A model generated the notes under the pieces. The model searched no databases, was not told where the DNA came from, and saw nothing but the letters and a program-made list of their open reading frames with translations. Position numbers and translations under genes: made by a program. A stretch of 34,871 nucleotides of DNA. Source: Bacteroidota bacterium (GTDB lineage Bacteria; Bacteroidota; Bacteroidia; B-17B0; Aurantibacillaceae). The DNA lies in NCBI GenBank assembly GCA_025963735.1, contig JAOQAF010000208.1, positions 1-34,871 of the forward strand. The letters run 5' to 3'. Below, in pieces: positions 23,197 through 30,705 of the stretch (within the stretch, counting starts at the first letter, position 1; every line of letters starts with the position of its first letter).

Positions 23197-23213
23197 TGCA
23201 AGGTACGTGCCAA
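23197..23213 (-). promoter_or_regulatory. Sigma-54 (RpoN) promoter of the TPR gene
   Basis: The minus strand reads TTGGCACGTACCTTGCA, a full match to the sigma-54 consensus YTGGCACGrNNNTTGCW with GG and GC ten bases apart. The start of transcription should fall near 23186, about 28 nt before ATG 23158. An activator site upstream was not identified. Confidence 0.75.
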
Positions 23214-23218
23214 ATGTA
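23211..23218 (-). promoter_or_regulatory. Overlapping housekeeping-type -7 box
   Basis: TACATTTG on the minus strand matches TAnnTTTG and overlaps the -24 element of the sigma-54 promoter by three bases. A TTG at a suitable distance is not clear. If used, the two holoenzymes would compete. Confidence 0.35.
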
Positions 23219-23259
23219 AAACTTGTTTTGGTTTTAGGGAATTTTATGATTGCTGAAAA

Positions 23260-24270
23260 TTAATGAGTGTTTAAAGGTGCAGTATTTATTTGAATGCTTC
23301 TTTCCTGTTGTTTTGTTGGCAGCAAGCCCTGCTTTAGAAATGAAGTTTGACCGTTAGGGCCCGCAATAAATGTTTCAAAGCCTTTCCCCAGGCTAAACTC
23401 ACCGCTGCGGCGGTAAATGTATACCGTGCGGGTGAAAGGGTAGGTGCCCAGTTTAAAACTGTTGGGACTGGGATATTCGTATTCGTTATTTTTATTGGCC
23501 TGAGGTCCTTTTCCAATGGCGATAAACTTAACCCTGCTTTTATTTGCTTTGTATAAAGAATCGTCCACATCACTTAACCATGCAAAATCAATAAAAGCGA
23601 TGGTGTTTTTATTTTTCGCGACAAAATTAATGCTTTCAAGAGTAGAGCCAAGCACGGTACAGTTAGAAGAAAACTTTTCACCTTTTAAAACAGAATCCTG
23701 CAGGTAATGCATTACCGAAGAATTCTTCTTATCAAAGAGCACACTCAGTTTTGTATCATTGCTTAAAGAATCTTTACATACAAAAGGTTTGGTTAAAAGA
23801 TCGAACACCTGCTGTTTATTTAAAACGTCAATGGGCGTATTAATATTGGTTATAAGGGCCACACCGCTTTTAGCAACTGCTGAATAGGCCGGAGTCATGT
23901 CTTTTGATGAAAACGCTTTTCTCTCTTTTTCGTTCAGGGGCCTTGAAATAATAATAAGCTTGCAGCTGTCGTTATACAAGGCCTGCACGGCTTCATCTTC
24001 GGAGGCAGGAACTATCTGAACGCTGGCATGTTCGTAATGCGCCATAAAAGTATAAGCCTGGTTCTCTACATGTAACTGAAGACCTTCATCGTAAAGAACT
24101 TTTAATTTGCCTGAGGTGGGAGAATTATCTTCGTAATCGTTTTTAAAGTAAGGAGTGGAGCAACCGTTATACAAAAGGCAGATTGCACAAAGCAGAATGC
24201 CCTTAATAAACCCGGCCACATGCTTTCCGCCCATTGCCAATTTTTTACTGGAAAAAAAATTACTCTTCAT
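23260..24270 (-). CDS. PstS-like periplasmic substrate-binding lipoprotein
   Basis: This 336-residue protein has a lipobox-like LLYNGC at about residues 33-38 after a hydrophobic signal. An alternative start is ATG 24234 (MGGKHVAGFIKG), which would remove an 11-bp overlap with the upstream gene and leave a more usual lipoprotein signal. The body follows the PstS / PBP-like fold (SGKLKVLYDEGLQ, CKLIIISRPLNEKE, KSGVALITN, ALNKQQVFDLL-type segment, LGSTLESINFVAKN, YPFTRTVYIY, GFETFIAGPNGQ). There is no pst transport operon here. In Bacteroidota this paralogue is typically encoded with exbB/exbD/tonB, so a role in Ton-linked uptake or sensing is more likely than classical Pst transport. This is inference. 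Confidence 0.8.
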   Translation of the reverse strand: MKSNFFSSKKLAMGGKHVAGFIKGILLCAICLLYNGCSTPYFKNDYEDNSPTSGKLKVLYDEGLQLHVENQAYTFMAHYEHASVQIVPASEDEAVQALYNDSCKLIIISRPLNEKERKAFSSKDMTPAYSAVAKSGVALITNINTPIDVLNKQQVFDLLTKPFVCKDSLSNDTKLSVLFDKKNSSVMHYLQDSVLKGEKFSSNCTVLGSTLESINFVAKNKNTIAFIDFAWLSDVDDSLYKANKSRVKFIAIGKGPQANKNNEYEYPSPNSFKLGTYPFTRTVYIYRRSGEFSLGKGFETFIAGPNGQTSFLKQGLLPTKQQERSIQINTAPLNTH

Positions 24271-24475
24271 TCTTCGTGTATTTCATTACCTGGTAAATTC
24301 TAAAGCTGCGGTAAACAGCATAAGCTAATAACAGCACTACGAAACCAATTCTTTTAGCACCATAAAGTCTATCACTCATAACATCGGTAAACGCTATGGC
24401 AAGTGCGCCGGCGGTAACCATTAAAACCATTACTACGCCAAACCAGAGTGTAACCGATTGCAATCCTACTTTCAT
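24260..24475 (-). CDS. Small two-helix membrane protein
   Basis: This is a 71-residue protein. The start is ATG 24475 (MKVGLQSVTLWFGVVMVLM...). The frame extends to 24523, but that stretch lies inside the tonB terminator hairpin. Two hydrophobic helices are at about residues 8-30 (VTLWFGVVMVLMVTAGALAI) and 42-58 (IGFVVLLLAYAVYRSF), followed by a basic tail. Small membrane proteins of this kind commonly sit between tonB and the PstS-like gene in Bacteroidota Ton clusters; their role is unknown. It overlaps the next gene by 11 bp if that gene starts at 24270. Confidence 0.72.
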   Translation of the reverse strand: MKVGLQSVTLWFGVVMVLMVTAGALAIAFTDVMSDRLYGAKRIGFVVLLLAYAVYRSFRIYQVMKYTKNEE

Positions 24476-24503
24476 TTTCTCTTCGCTTTTATTAAATGGA
24501 GAC

Positions 24504-24533
24504 AAAAAAAGCCACAACTGCATGTTATGGCTT
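24504..24533 (-). terminator. Intra-cluster terminator after tonB
   Basis: On the minus strand AAGCCATAAC (24524-24533) pairs over its full 10 bp (one G-U) with GTTGTGGCTT (24509-24518) across a 5-nt loop. A U-run follows (A's at 24504-24510). It lies 22 bp past the tonB stop codon and before the small membrane gene, so it should reduce read-through into the last genes of the cluster. Confidence 0.85.
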
Positions 24534-24554
24534 CTTTATAATTTTATTTTTTTA

Positions 24555-25349
24555 TTATTGAATTTTAAAGTTGAACGGAAGGTTAAAATAACATTTAACT
24601 GAACGTCCGGTCATTTTAGCGGGTTTCCATTTTGGCATTGATTTAACAACGCGAATAGCTTCGCGGTCGCAATCGGCGCAACCTGGAACACCTTTAAGAA
24701 TTTCAACATTACTGATGCTTCCATCTTCATTTACAACAAACTTTAAAAAGCATTTTCCGCTGATGCCAGCTTCACGGGCCATGGTAGGATACTGGGTATT
24801 ATCTCTCATGTATTTTTGCATCGCTGCAATACCACCGGGAAACTCAGCCTGCTCTTCTACAATTGTAAAAATCTCCGGAGCTGCAGGTTCAGTTGATCCT
24901 TTTTCTTCAGTTGGCGGTGCAACAATATCTTTGTCGCCTTCCTGATCTTTTGTGCCTACGTTAACATCCTTAACCTCTTCAATGGTTTTTTGCGGCTCTT
25001 CTTCCACTGCATCATCTTTAATAACCGGCGGTGTAAATTTTACCATTTCAACCATTGGCGGCGGTGGTGGCGGTGGTGGTGGTGGTGGAACATCTTCAAT
25101 CGGAGGAGGAGGCGTTAAATCAATCTGCTCCACTTTAAGATTCTCAACAGTTTCTTCACTTTTTGGGCGATCCATAAATTTCTTTAAGCCAAACAAGGCC
25201 ACAGAGAAAAGAATCATCCCTCCAATAATCATGGTTACGCGCAGGTTGTAATTGCGGCGAAGCTCAAAGGCCCCATAATTCTGGTTCCTGCCGGCAAATA
25301 CAAGATCGTTGCGCGCATCCAGGGTTAAATTATTCCAGTTTTGTAACAT
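24555..25349 (-). CDS. tonB: Energy transducer TonB
   Basis: This 264-residue protein links the inner-membrane proton-motive force to TonB-dependent outer-membrane receptors. The cytoplasmic N-terminus (MLQNWNNLTL, about 1-38) is longer than in E. coli, followed by one membrane helix (about 39-55, TMIIGGMILFSVALFGL). The periplasmic linker is Pro/Glu-rich with an uninterrupted run of 11 Pro (encoded by a CCA/CCG repeat at 25057-25090) and a PPPP run before it. The C-terminal TonB domain (about 170-264) has FPGGIAAMQKYMRDNTQYP, KCFLKFVVNEDG and an ending FNLPFNFKIQ. Its ExbB and two ExbD partners are directly upstream, with only 14 bp to the nearest. Confidence 0.95.
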   Translation of the reverse strand: MLQNWNNLTLDARNDLVFAGRNQNYGAFELRRNYNLRVTMIIGGMILFSVALFGLKKFMDRPKSEETVENLKVEQIDLTPPPPIEDVPPPPPPPPPPPMVEMVKFTPPVIKDDAVEEEPQKTIEEVKDVNVGTKDQEGDKDIVAPPTEEKGSTEPAAPEIFTIVEEQAEFPGGIAAMQKYMRDNTQYPTMAREAGISGKCFLKFVVNEDGSISNVEILKGVPGCADCDREAIRVVKSMPKWKPAKMTGRSVKCYFNLPFNFKIQ

Positions 25350-25363
25350 ATTTCCTCCTTTTT

Positions 25364-25993
25364 TTATTGTCCTACTTTTTCAGTTACCAGGTCCATTTCA
25401 GGTTTTAAAATGTCAACCATCACATATTTACCAACTACATTGTAATTGAGCTCATCAATAACGTCGATCACATTTTTGTAAGTAGCCTTATCATCTGTTT
25501 TAATAAGGAAGGTCGGCGTCATTTTATCCGCCTTTCTTTCTCTTACCAATCGTTTAAAGGTGCTATCCTCCAGTTGTTTTGCTTCGTGTTTTATAATAAG
25601 ATCTTTCACCTGCTTTTGCATGTCTTTGTTTTTCTCAAGCAAATATTTTCTTAAACTTTCTTTTGAAAAATTAAGTTCTGAAAGTTGGGTCTTCATACCT
25701 TTCTCATCATCCTTAGGTCTGAACTCCCCTTCGTAATAAAAAATGCGGTCATCTTTTGATAATAAAAAAGTAATTCCATTTTTAATGGGTGGTTGGTCTT
25801 TAGGGTTATCGGGTGGAGCAGGGAAAGTTAACTCCATGGATTTTGGCTTGCTGAATGTAGCTGTTAACACGAAAAACGTTAACAACAAAAACGCTAAATC
25901 CACCATGGGTGTCATGTCAATCCGGGTGCTCTGTTTTTTGGCCCTTTTCTTACCGCCTTTTTTACCGCCGCCGCCTTCTTGTATTTCTGCCAT
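25364..25993 (-). CDS. exbD: ExbD/TolR-type proton-channel protein (second copy)
   Basis: This 209-residue biopolymer transport protein has a Gly/Lys-rich cytoplasmic N-terminus, then RIDMTPMVDLAFLLLTFFVL. D32 in the membrane helix is the conserved proton-relay Asp. The periplasmic domain (about 60-209) is longer than in E. coli ExbD and charged (KDLIIKHEAKQLEDSTFKRL), with a C-terminal half (PTFLIKTDDKATYKNVIDVIDELNYNVVGKY) matching the ExbD fold. It lies 14 bp upstream of tonB. Confidence 0.93.
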   Translation of the reverse strand: MAEIQEGGGGKKGGKKRAKKQSTRIDMTPMVDLAFLLLTFFVLTATFSKPKSMELTFPAPPDNPKDQPPIKNGITFLLSKDDRIFYYEGEFRPKDDEKGMKTQLSELNFSKESLRKYLLEKNKDMQKQVKDLIIKHEAKQLEDSTFKRLVRERKADKMTPTFLIKTDDKATYKNVIDVIDELNYNVVGKYVMVDILKPEMDLVTEKVGQ

Positions 25994-26020
25994 TGTTTAA
26001 ATTTTTAAATTAATTATGCA

Positions 26021-26704
26021 TTACTTTTCGGGTTGTACAACCGTACCGCCGCCTTCTAACTGTGTAATTAAATTAAACTGATATAATTTTAAATCGGTAA
26101 AAGTTTTAATTACATCTTTTACATAAATGTATTTAGTGCTTGCAGCGCATTTTATGGCATAACGTGGTTTTTCCGCTTTAAAGTCGCCGCCGGCCTCTGC
26201 AGCTTTTGTTTTGGCAACTTCATACATTTCCACCGCTTTACGTCCGCCTATCGCTATCCAGTCTTTCAATTGATTGTTAGGTGTAATAGTGTCCAGGGGC
26301 ACACCTTTTTGTGGTTGAAACGATGAACGTTTATCTTCTTTGGTATCTATGTAACGTGGCAGATCTTTAATATCTACGCCGAAACTAGGCAAACCGCTGA
26401 ATTTAATGATCTGTTGTTCAGTAAAAGGAACTTTGTATTTAGCGGCCATTTCGCGCAGAGCGTTCATTTTTGCAGTAGAGTTGCTGATCCCGAAAAACGC
26501 GCGTCCTTTATCATCAATGGTAACCAGAATGTGGTTATCAGGTAAGTCAACCTTACCAATGGATGAGGGCGGATCAACTACAACAGGTTCTGCCATGCGA
26601 AACGAAGCCGTTAACATAAAAAAGGTAACGAGCAGAAACGCAAGATCCACCATGGGTGTCATGTCCAGTGCCGGAGCGCCTCCTTTTGATGGTTTTTTTG
26701 ACAT
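26021..26704 (-). CDS. exbD: ExbD/TolR-type proton-channel protein (first copy)
   Basis: This 227-residue protein has a short N-terminus MSKKPSKGGAPALDMTPMVD, with the conserved membrane Asp at residue 20 and the helix DLAFLLVTFFMLTASF. The periplasmic part has a Bacteroidota-type insert (GLPSFGVDIKDLPRYIDTKE, about 105-125) and ends in an ExbD-like VKDVIKTFTDLKLYQFNLITQ segment. Together with the second copy it could form a heterodimer within an ExbB pentamer, in place of the E. coli homodimer. It lies 27 bp upstream of the second exbD. Confidence 0.93.
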   Translation of the reverse strand: MSKKPSKGGAPALDMTPMVDLAFLLVTFFMLTASFRMAEPVVVDPPSSIGKVDLPDNHILVTIDDKGRAFFGISNSTAKMNALREMAAKYKVPFTEQQIIKFSGLPSFGVDIKDLPRYIDTKEDKRSSFQPQKGVPLDTITPNNQLKDWIAIGGRKAVEMYEVAKTKAAEAGGDFKAEKPRYAIKCAASTKYIYVKDVIKTFTDLKLYQFNLITQLEGGGTVVQPEK

Positions 26705-26757
26705 TGTTTAGATCTTTTAATTAAGATGAATAAATATTTAATTTTCCATAAATGATC

Positions 26758-26773
26758 CTGAATAAAAATTCAG
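26758..26773 (-). other. Intercistronic hairpin after exbB
   Basis: CTGAAT (26758-26763) and ATTCAG (26768-26773) form a 6-bp stem with a 4-nt loop directly after the exbB stop. No U-run follows. Such a hairpin could stabilise the exbB message or weakly attenuate transcription to the exbD genes. Confidence 0.4.
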
Positions 26774-26775
26774 AA

Positions 26776-27579
26776 TTATTTTCCGGAAGTCTGGAATTCC
26801 TGGATGATAGAGAATCCTGCTTCATCCATCGCGTAAGTGATCTGATCAATTCTATTACTGAAATAGTTATAAAAAATAATCGCGAAAGCGGAAGTTAAGA
26901 TACCAACCAAAGTATTTACAAGTGCCTCAGAAATACCTGTTGCTAGAGCCGATGTATCAGGAGCTCCTGCAGCAGAAAGGGCGGCGAAGGCACGAATCAT
27001 ACCCACAACCGTTCCGATAAGACCGGCTAAGGTTCCAATAGAAGCCATGGTAGAAATAACAACCATGTTTTTAGATAACATTGGTAATTCTAATGCAGTA
27101 GCCTCTTCAATAGCTTTTTGAATAGCGTGAACTTTTGCTTCTTTATCCATTACAGGGTCGTTTTGAACGAACTGGTATTTTAAAATTCCTTCGTGAACCA
27201 CATTTGCAAGCGAACCTTTTTGTTTGTCGCACTCAGCGATAGCGCCGGCGAAATCATGATTAGCGATAAGAGCTTTAATTTTAGCCACAAATTTATCGGT
27301 ATTACCCGCACCGTTAGCTTTCATGATGGTGATGAAACGCTCGATTGCGAAAGTGATAACAGTTAAAAGAAAACCAATCAGGATAGGCACTATAAAACCA
27401 CCTTTATACATGGTTCCAAGAATGTTGTGAGGGTGACCTTTTTCAGAATCGCCGCCTTCAAAATTGGAAGGAGAACCTAAAACGGCTTTGTAGATGAACC
27501 ATCCGATGCAGATACAGATTACAATAGCTAACGCCGATACCACTAATGGGAATCCTCCCGATGTCTTTTTTGTGCTCAT
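26776..27579 (-). CDS. exbB: ExbB/TolQ/MotA-family proton-channel protein
   Basis: This 267-residue inner-membrane channel subunit drives TonB. It has a first hydrophobic helix (about 10-30, PLVVSALAIVICICIGWFIY), a second at about 55-80 (GGFIVPILIGFLLTVITFAI), a cytoplasmic helical domain (about 85-165) with AIEEATALELPML, and two C-terminal membrane helices (about 170-195, ISTMASIGTLAGLIGTVVGM; about 215-240, EALVNTLVGILTSAFAIIFY). The GTVVGMIRAF motif is typical of MotA/TolQ/ExbB. It is the first gene of the cluster, with a -7 box at 27624-27631. Confidence 0.95.
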   Translation of the reverse strand: MSTKKTSGGFPLVVSALAIVICICIGWFIYKAVLGSPSNFEGGDSEKGHPHNILGTMYKGGFIVPILIGFLLTVITFAIERFITIMKANGAGNTDKFVAKIKALIANHDFAGAIAECDKQKGSLANVVHEGILKYQFVQNDPVMDKEAKVHAIQKAIEEATALELPMLSKNMVVISTMASIGTLAGLIGTVVGMIRAFAALSAAGAPDTSALATGISEALVNTLVGILTSAFAIIFYNYFSNRIDQITYAMDEAGFSIIQEFQTSGK

Positions 27580-27623
27580 GATTGTTTTATTTGTTATTTA
27601 GTTAATTTAGATTTTATGAATGC

Positions 27624-27631
27624 CAAACTTA
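27624..27631 (-). promoter_or_regulatory. -7 box upstream of exbB
   Basis: TAAGTTTG on the minus strand matches TAnnTTTG exactly, 44 bp upstream of ATG 27579. No clear TTG is seen at -33. Confidence 0.45.
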
Positions 27632-27782
27632 GTAAAATAGTTTTGAAGAAAAAACCCTTTCTGTTAACTATTTTTTTGCGCCAGTAGCTTCCGGATACAA
27701 ATATCACAAAGATTCAACGGTTAAAAATGTGAGTTTTATATCTGGCTGAAAAATCCGCATATTTGGTATAACTAATTGAATT

Positions 27783-28132
27783 ATGACTGCTGAGGAAATA
27801 AGGGATTATTGTCTTAAAAAAAACGGAGTGGAAGAAAGTTTTCCATTTGATAATGAAACGCTTGTTTTTAAAGTGGGCGGTAAAATGTTTTTACTTTTGT
27901 CGCTGGATGCTGATCCTTTAAGTTTTAATGTTAAGAGCGATCCACAAAAGCGATTGAACTGCGTGAAAAATACGCGAATGTTCTGCCGGGGTATCACATG
28001 AATAAAGCGCACTGGAACACGGTTGTTTGTGCGGGCGCCATTCCAAATAAAATGATTAGCGAATGGATAGATGATTCTTATGAGTTAATCGTGAAAAGCC
28101 TTCCGGCTAAAAAACGTAATGAATTGAAGTAG
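27783..28132 (+). pseudogene. MmcQ/YjbR-family gene with a frameshift
   Basis: The first 56 or so codons from ATG 27783 read MTAEEIRDYCLKKNGVEE..., then SFNVKSDPQK. The frame then turns to RLNCVKNTR and stops at 28001. Adding one base in the AAAA run at 27946-27949 restores the expected YjbR continuation: AIELREKYANVLPGYHMNKAHWNTVV, then SYELIVKSLPAKKRNELK, ending at TAG 28130-28132. The restored protein would be 116 residues, the usual YjbR length, with the family's C-terminal H-M-N-K-x-H-W-N motif. Members have a DNA-binding-like fold (MmcQ/YjbR), with unclear function. The shift may be a real mutation or a sequencing or assembly error in a short homopolymer. Confidence 0.85.
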
Positions 28133-28313
28133 AATTAAGCTCAATAAATTAACTGCTTTTACACCTCTGATATTTAATAACCTGGGAAAATAGTGTATAG
28201 TCCGGCAGACTAAGGGCAAGCTATCAATTGAAAAGAGTTAATGCAAAAGGGTTGCGAATACGTAAAACCTTGTGCCACATTAAGTTGTGGCTAAAATACC
28301 ACACCCTAAAAGC

Positions 28314-28343
28314 TTGTTTCCGTTAATTTTAATAGTATATTTG
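28314..28343 (+). promoter_or_regulatory. Consensus promoter of T9SS cargo gene 1
   Basis: TTG (28314-28316), a 19-bp spacer and TATATTTG (28336-28343) match the Bacteroidota consensus exactly. The ATG at 28287 lies upstream of this promoter, which supports ATG 28371 as the start. It is the best promoter match in the window. Confidence 0.75.
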
Positions 28344-28370
28344 TACCCTAAATTTAAAAATTATTACATT

Positions 28371-29411
28371 ATGATTAAACAATTACTTTCGATTTTAGCG
28401 GTTGCCTCAGTGGTAACTGTTAGTGCACAAACAAACGGTAAAAGAGTGAACACTACCATCAACATGGGTGTTGCACCTGAAATGGGAAAATCACTAACTT
28501 ACAAAACCACAGCCAATTTTTGCGATACTATCGCTACTGTCCAAAATGGCTCAGTATCATTAGCTACTGCGGGATCAGACACTGCAACTCCTGGTTGTAG
28601 CCCTGCTGCTGGTTATGTTTATGGTACAAACTGTTATGGTGATCTTGAAAAAGCAAATTTCTTCCCGGTTGCTACTTACAGTGCTATCAATTCACCATCA
28701 ATTACCGGTGTTACTGTTGGTTTCTTTAAAAACGCAACACGCGGAACAGGTGGAACTGCAACGTCTACAGTGGCTTTAAAGATTTACAACGGTGCGTTGG
28801 CTACAGGCCCAACTACAGCAGTAGTAGCCTCTACAGTTGCTACTATGGCGCAAATACTTTCAGCAGTAGCAGGTACTTCTACTATTATTTATTACACGTT
28901 TGACTTCGCTACTCCTGTCGCTGCTTCAGCTACAAACGGTTTCTTTGTATCGGTTACTTTACCTCAGGGTAATGGTGATACTGCAGTAGTTTATAACTCA
29001 CCAAACTCTACCATAGATTATGGATACGAAAAATGGAGCGATAACAGCTGGAACAAAATCAGCACTGCTTGGGGAGCAAACACAAAAGCAAATTTAATTA
29101 TGTTCCCAAAAGTGTGTGGTACTTCTGCAGCTGCAGGAATTTCAACTAACAGCGGTTTAAGCAAAAACATCAGCATTATGCCAAATCCTTCAACAGGTTT
29201 AGTTAAAATGGTAGTTAGCTTTGGTACTTCTGAAAACTTAAATGTTACAGTTACTAACGCTTTAGGCCAACAAATTTTATCCAACAAATACAATGGTATT
29301 TCTAACGAATCTATTGGTTTAGATTTAACCAGCCAGTCTAACGGTGTATACTTTATCACTATCAGCAATGGTACTGATAAAATGGTTCAACGTTTGATCT
29401 TAAACAAATAA
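28371..29411 (+). CDS. T9SS-exported protein with C-terminal sorting domain (paralogue 1)
   Basis: This is a 346-residue protein starting at ATG 28371 (MIKQLLSILAVASVVTVSAQ, signal peptide). The central region (about 40-250) is low in charge, rich in Thr/Ser/Ala/Gly and beta-like, with two shared Cys motifs (PGCSPAAGYVYGTNCYGD). It ends in a type A T9SS sorting domain: SKNISIMPNPSTGLVKMVVS, a NALGQQI turn, NGVYFITISNGTDKMVQRLI and LNK. The product is expected on or outside the outer membrane. Codons ending in T or A dominate and the promoter is strong, suggesting high expression. A terminator follows (29428-29459). The core function is unknown. Confidence 0.88.
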   Translation: MIKQLLSILAVASVVTVSAQTNGKRVNTTINMGVAPEMGKSLTYKTTANFCDTIATVQNGSVSLATAGSDTATPGCSPAAGYVYGTNCYGDLEKANFFPVATYSAINSPSITGVTVGFFKNATRGTGGTATSTVALKIYNGALATGPTTAVVASTVATMAQILSAVAGTSTIIYYTFDFATPVAASATNGFFVSVTLPQGNGDTAVVYNSPNSTIDYGYEKWSDNSWNKISTAWGANTKANLIMFPKVCGTSAAAGISTNSGLSKNISIMPNPSTGLVKMVVSFGTSENLNVTVTNALGQQILSNKYNGISNESIGLDLTSQSNGVYFITISNGTDKMVQRLILNK

Positions 29412-29427
29412 TAATAGTATTATAAAG

Positions 29428-29459
29428 AAGCCCTGTTTTTTTAAAGCAGGGCTTTTTTT
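29428..29459 (+). terminator. Terminator of T9SS cargo gene 1
   Basis: AAGCCCTG (29428-29435) and CAGGGCTT (29447-29454) form an 8-bp stem, followed by a T-run to 29459. It lies 16 bp after the stop codon. Confidence 0.9.
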
Positions 29460-29560
29460 ATAAACTCATTTTTGAGAAATTACTTTTCAAACACAAAACT
29501 CAACAATAAAAAATTAATAGTTTTTTATATATTTACGTTCAACTTAAACCTAAAAAAAAA

Positions 29561-30601
29561 ATGATTAAACAATTACTTACAATGGTTGCAATCGGTGGAT
29601 TTGCAATTATGAATGCACAAAACGGAAAAGCTGTTTTCCAATCTGAAACTTCAACTTTACCGGTTGGCATCAGCACTGAAAAAGCAACAGCGGTTACCTG
29701 TAATACTATTGCTGTTATTAGCCCAACAAGTGTATCTCTGTACACAATTCCTTCTAACACTACTACCCCGGGTTGCTCACCGAATGCAGGTTATGTATTT
29801 GGCACCAACTGTTATGGATTTACTGAAGAAGCTACTTTCTTTCCAGGAACCACTTACAGCACTTTAGTTAGCCCATCAATTACTGCTGTTTCAGTTGGTT
29901 TCTACCACGGTCAAACTACATTAAAAGGAACTAAAGGAACAGGCCCTATTGGAATGCGTATTTATTCAGGTACTTCCAGTACGGTTGCTCCGGGAGCTGC
30001 AATTGTTACTACTACTACAAGTTTAACCAATGTAACTGCTGCGCAAACAGGAACTTCTTCCTTGTTTATATATACATTTACACTTGCTCCAACAGCAATT
30101 CCGGCAACAGGTTTATATGCTTCTTTAATTCTCCCTACTACATCTGCCGCTGGTGATACTGCTGCAATTTACACTCAAACATTCTCTGCCTCTTCTTACT
30201 CAGCTTCTATGCCAACCGGCGGTGCATGGGAATTAAACGGTACTACATGGTCAGATGTTGCAACTGACTGGGGCATCAAAGTAAATCACCTGATGTACCC
30301 GGTAGTTTGCGGAAGTGGTGTTACCAGCGTATCTAAAAACTTAGGTATCAGCAACAACATCAAAATTATGCCAAACCCTTCAACGGGTGTGGTTAACATC
30401 GCTGTAACTCTTGGTCAGTCTTCAAACCTTAGCCTTAATATTACAAATACTTTAGGTCAGCAAATTACTGCCAAAAATTACAATGGTATTTCTAACGAGG
30501 TAATTACCTTAGACCTTACCAATCAGGCTAACGGTATTTATTTCGTAACCGTTAGTAATGGAACTGATAAAATGGTTCAACGTTTGATATTAAACAAATA
30601 A
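29561..30601 (+). CDS. T9SS-exported protein with C-terminal sorting domain (paralogue 2)
   Basis: This is a 346-residue protein, the same length as its neighbour at 28371, starting at ATG 29561 (MIKQLLTMVAIGGFAIMNAQ). It shares the Cys motif (PGCSPNAGYVFGTNCYG), a related Thr/Ser-rich middle and a nearly identical end (NGTDKMVQRLILNK). The last 45 or so bases of the two genes differ at only a couple of positions, a sign of tandem duplication with possible gene conversion. The type A T9SS sorting domain covers about residues 265-346. A TATATTTA box (29528-29535) lies 25 bp upstream, and the terminator at 30621-30648 follows. Confidence 0.88.
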   Translation: MIKQLLTMVAIGGFAIMNAQNGKAVFQSETSTLPVGISTEKATAVTCNTIAVISPTSVSLYTIPSNTTTPGCSPNAGYVFGTNCYGFTEEATFFPGTTYSTLVSPSITAVSVGFYHGQTTLKGTKGTGPIGMRIYSGTSSTVAPGAAIVTTTTSLTNVTAAQTGTSSLFIYTFTLAPTAIPATGLYASLILPTTSAAGDTAAIYTQTFSASSYSASMPTGGAWELNGTTWSDVATDWGIKVNHLMYPVVCGSGVTSVSKNLGISNNIKIMPNPSTGVVNIAVTLGQSSNLSLNITNTLGQQITAKNYNGISNEVITLDLTNQANGIYFVTVSNGTDKMVQRLILNK

Positions 30602-30620
30602 TATTTCTTTAAATCTTGCT

Positions 30621-30648
30621 AAAAACCCCGCATTTCGCGGGGTTTTTT
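30621..30648 (+). terminator. Terminator of T9SS cargo gene 2 (potentially bidirectional)
   Basis: AAAAACCCCGC (30621-30631) pairs with GCGGGGTTTTT (30637-30647) over a 5-nt loop. The A/T tracts on both sides could support termination in either direction. Confidence 0.9.
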
Positions 30649-30677
30649 GTTTTCCCGAAACCATGGCGAATTCTTCG

Positions 30678-30685
30678 TAAATTTG
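30678..30685 (+). promoter_or_regulatory. -7 box of mqnC
   Basis: TAAATTTG matches TAnnTTTG exactly, 20 bp before ATG 30706. The nearest upstream TTG is 28 bp away, further than usual. In-frame ATG-less codons upstream of 30706 overlap the terminator, which supports the shorter start. Confidence 0.45.
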
Positions 30686-30705
30686 TAATATATATCTTGT
30701 TTGAA

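Noticed and set aside
24476-24523. Longer N-terminus of the small membrane protein
   Set aside because: The extension overlaps the tonB terminator, and a better start (ATG 24475) lies directly before the first membrane helix.
25057-25090. GGT/GGC simple repeat as a possible regulatory microsatellite
   Set aside because: It encodes the polyproline run of the TonB linker, a normal feature of that protein.
28274-28291. GCCACA/TGTGGC hairpin ahead of T9SS cargo gene 1
   Set aside because: It is a short 6-bp stem with no T-run and sits upstream of the -33 element. It could be an operator but nothing else supports this.
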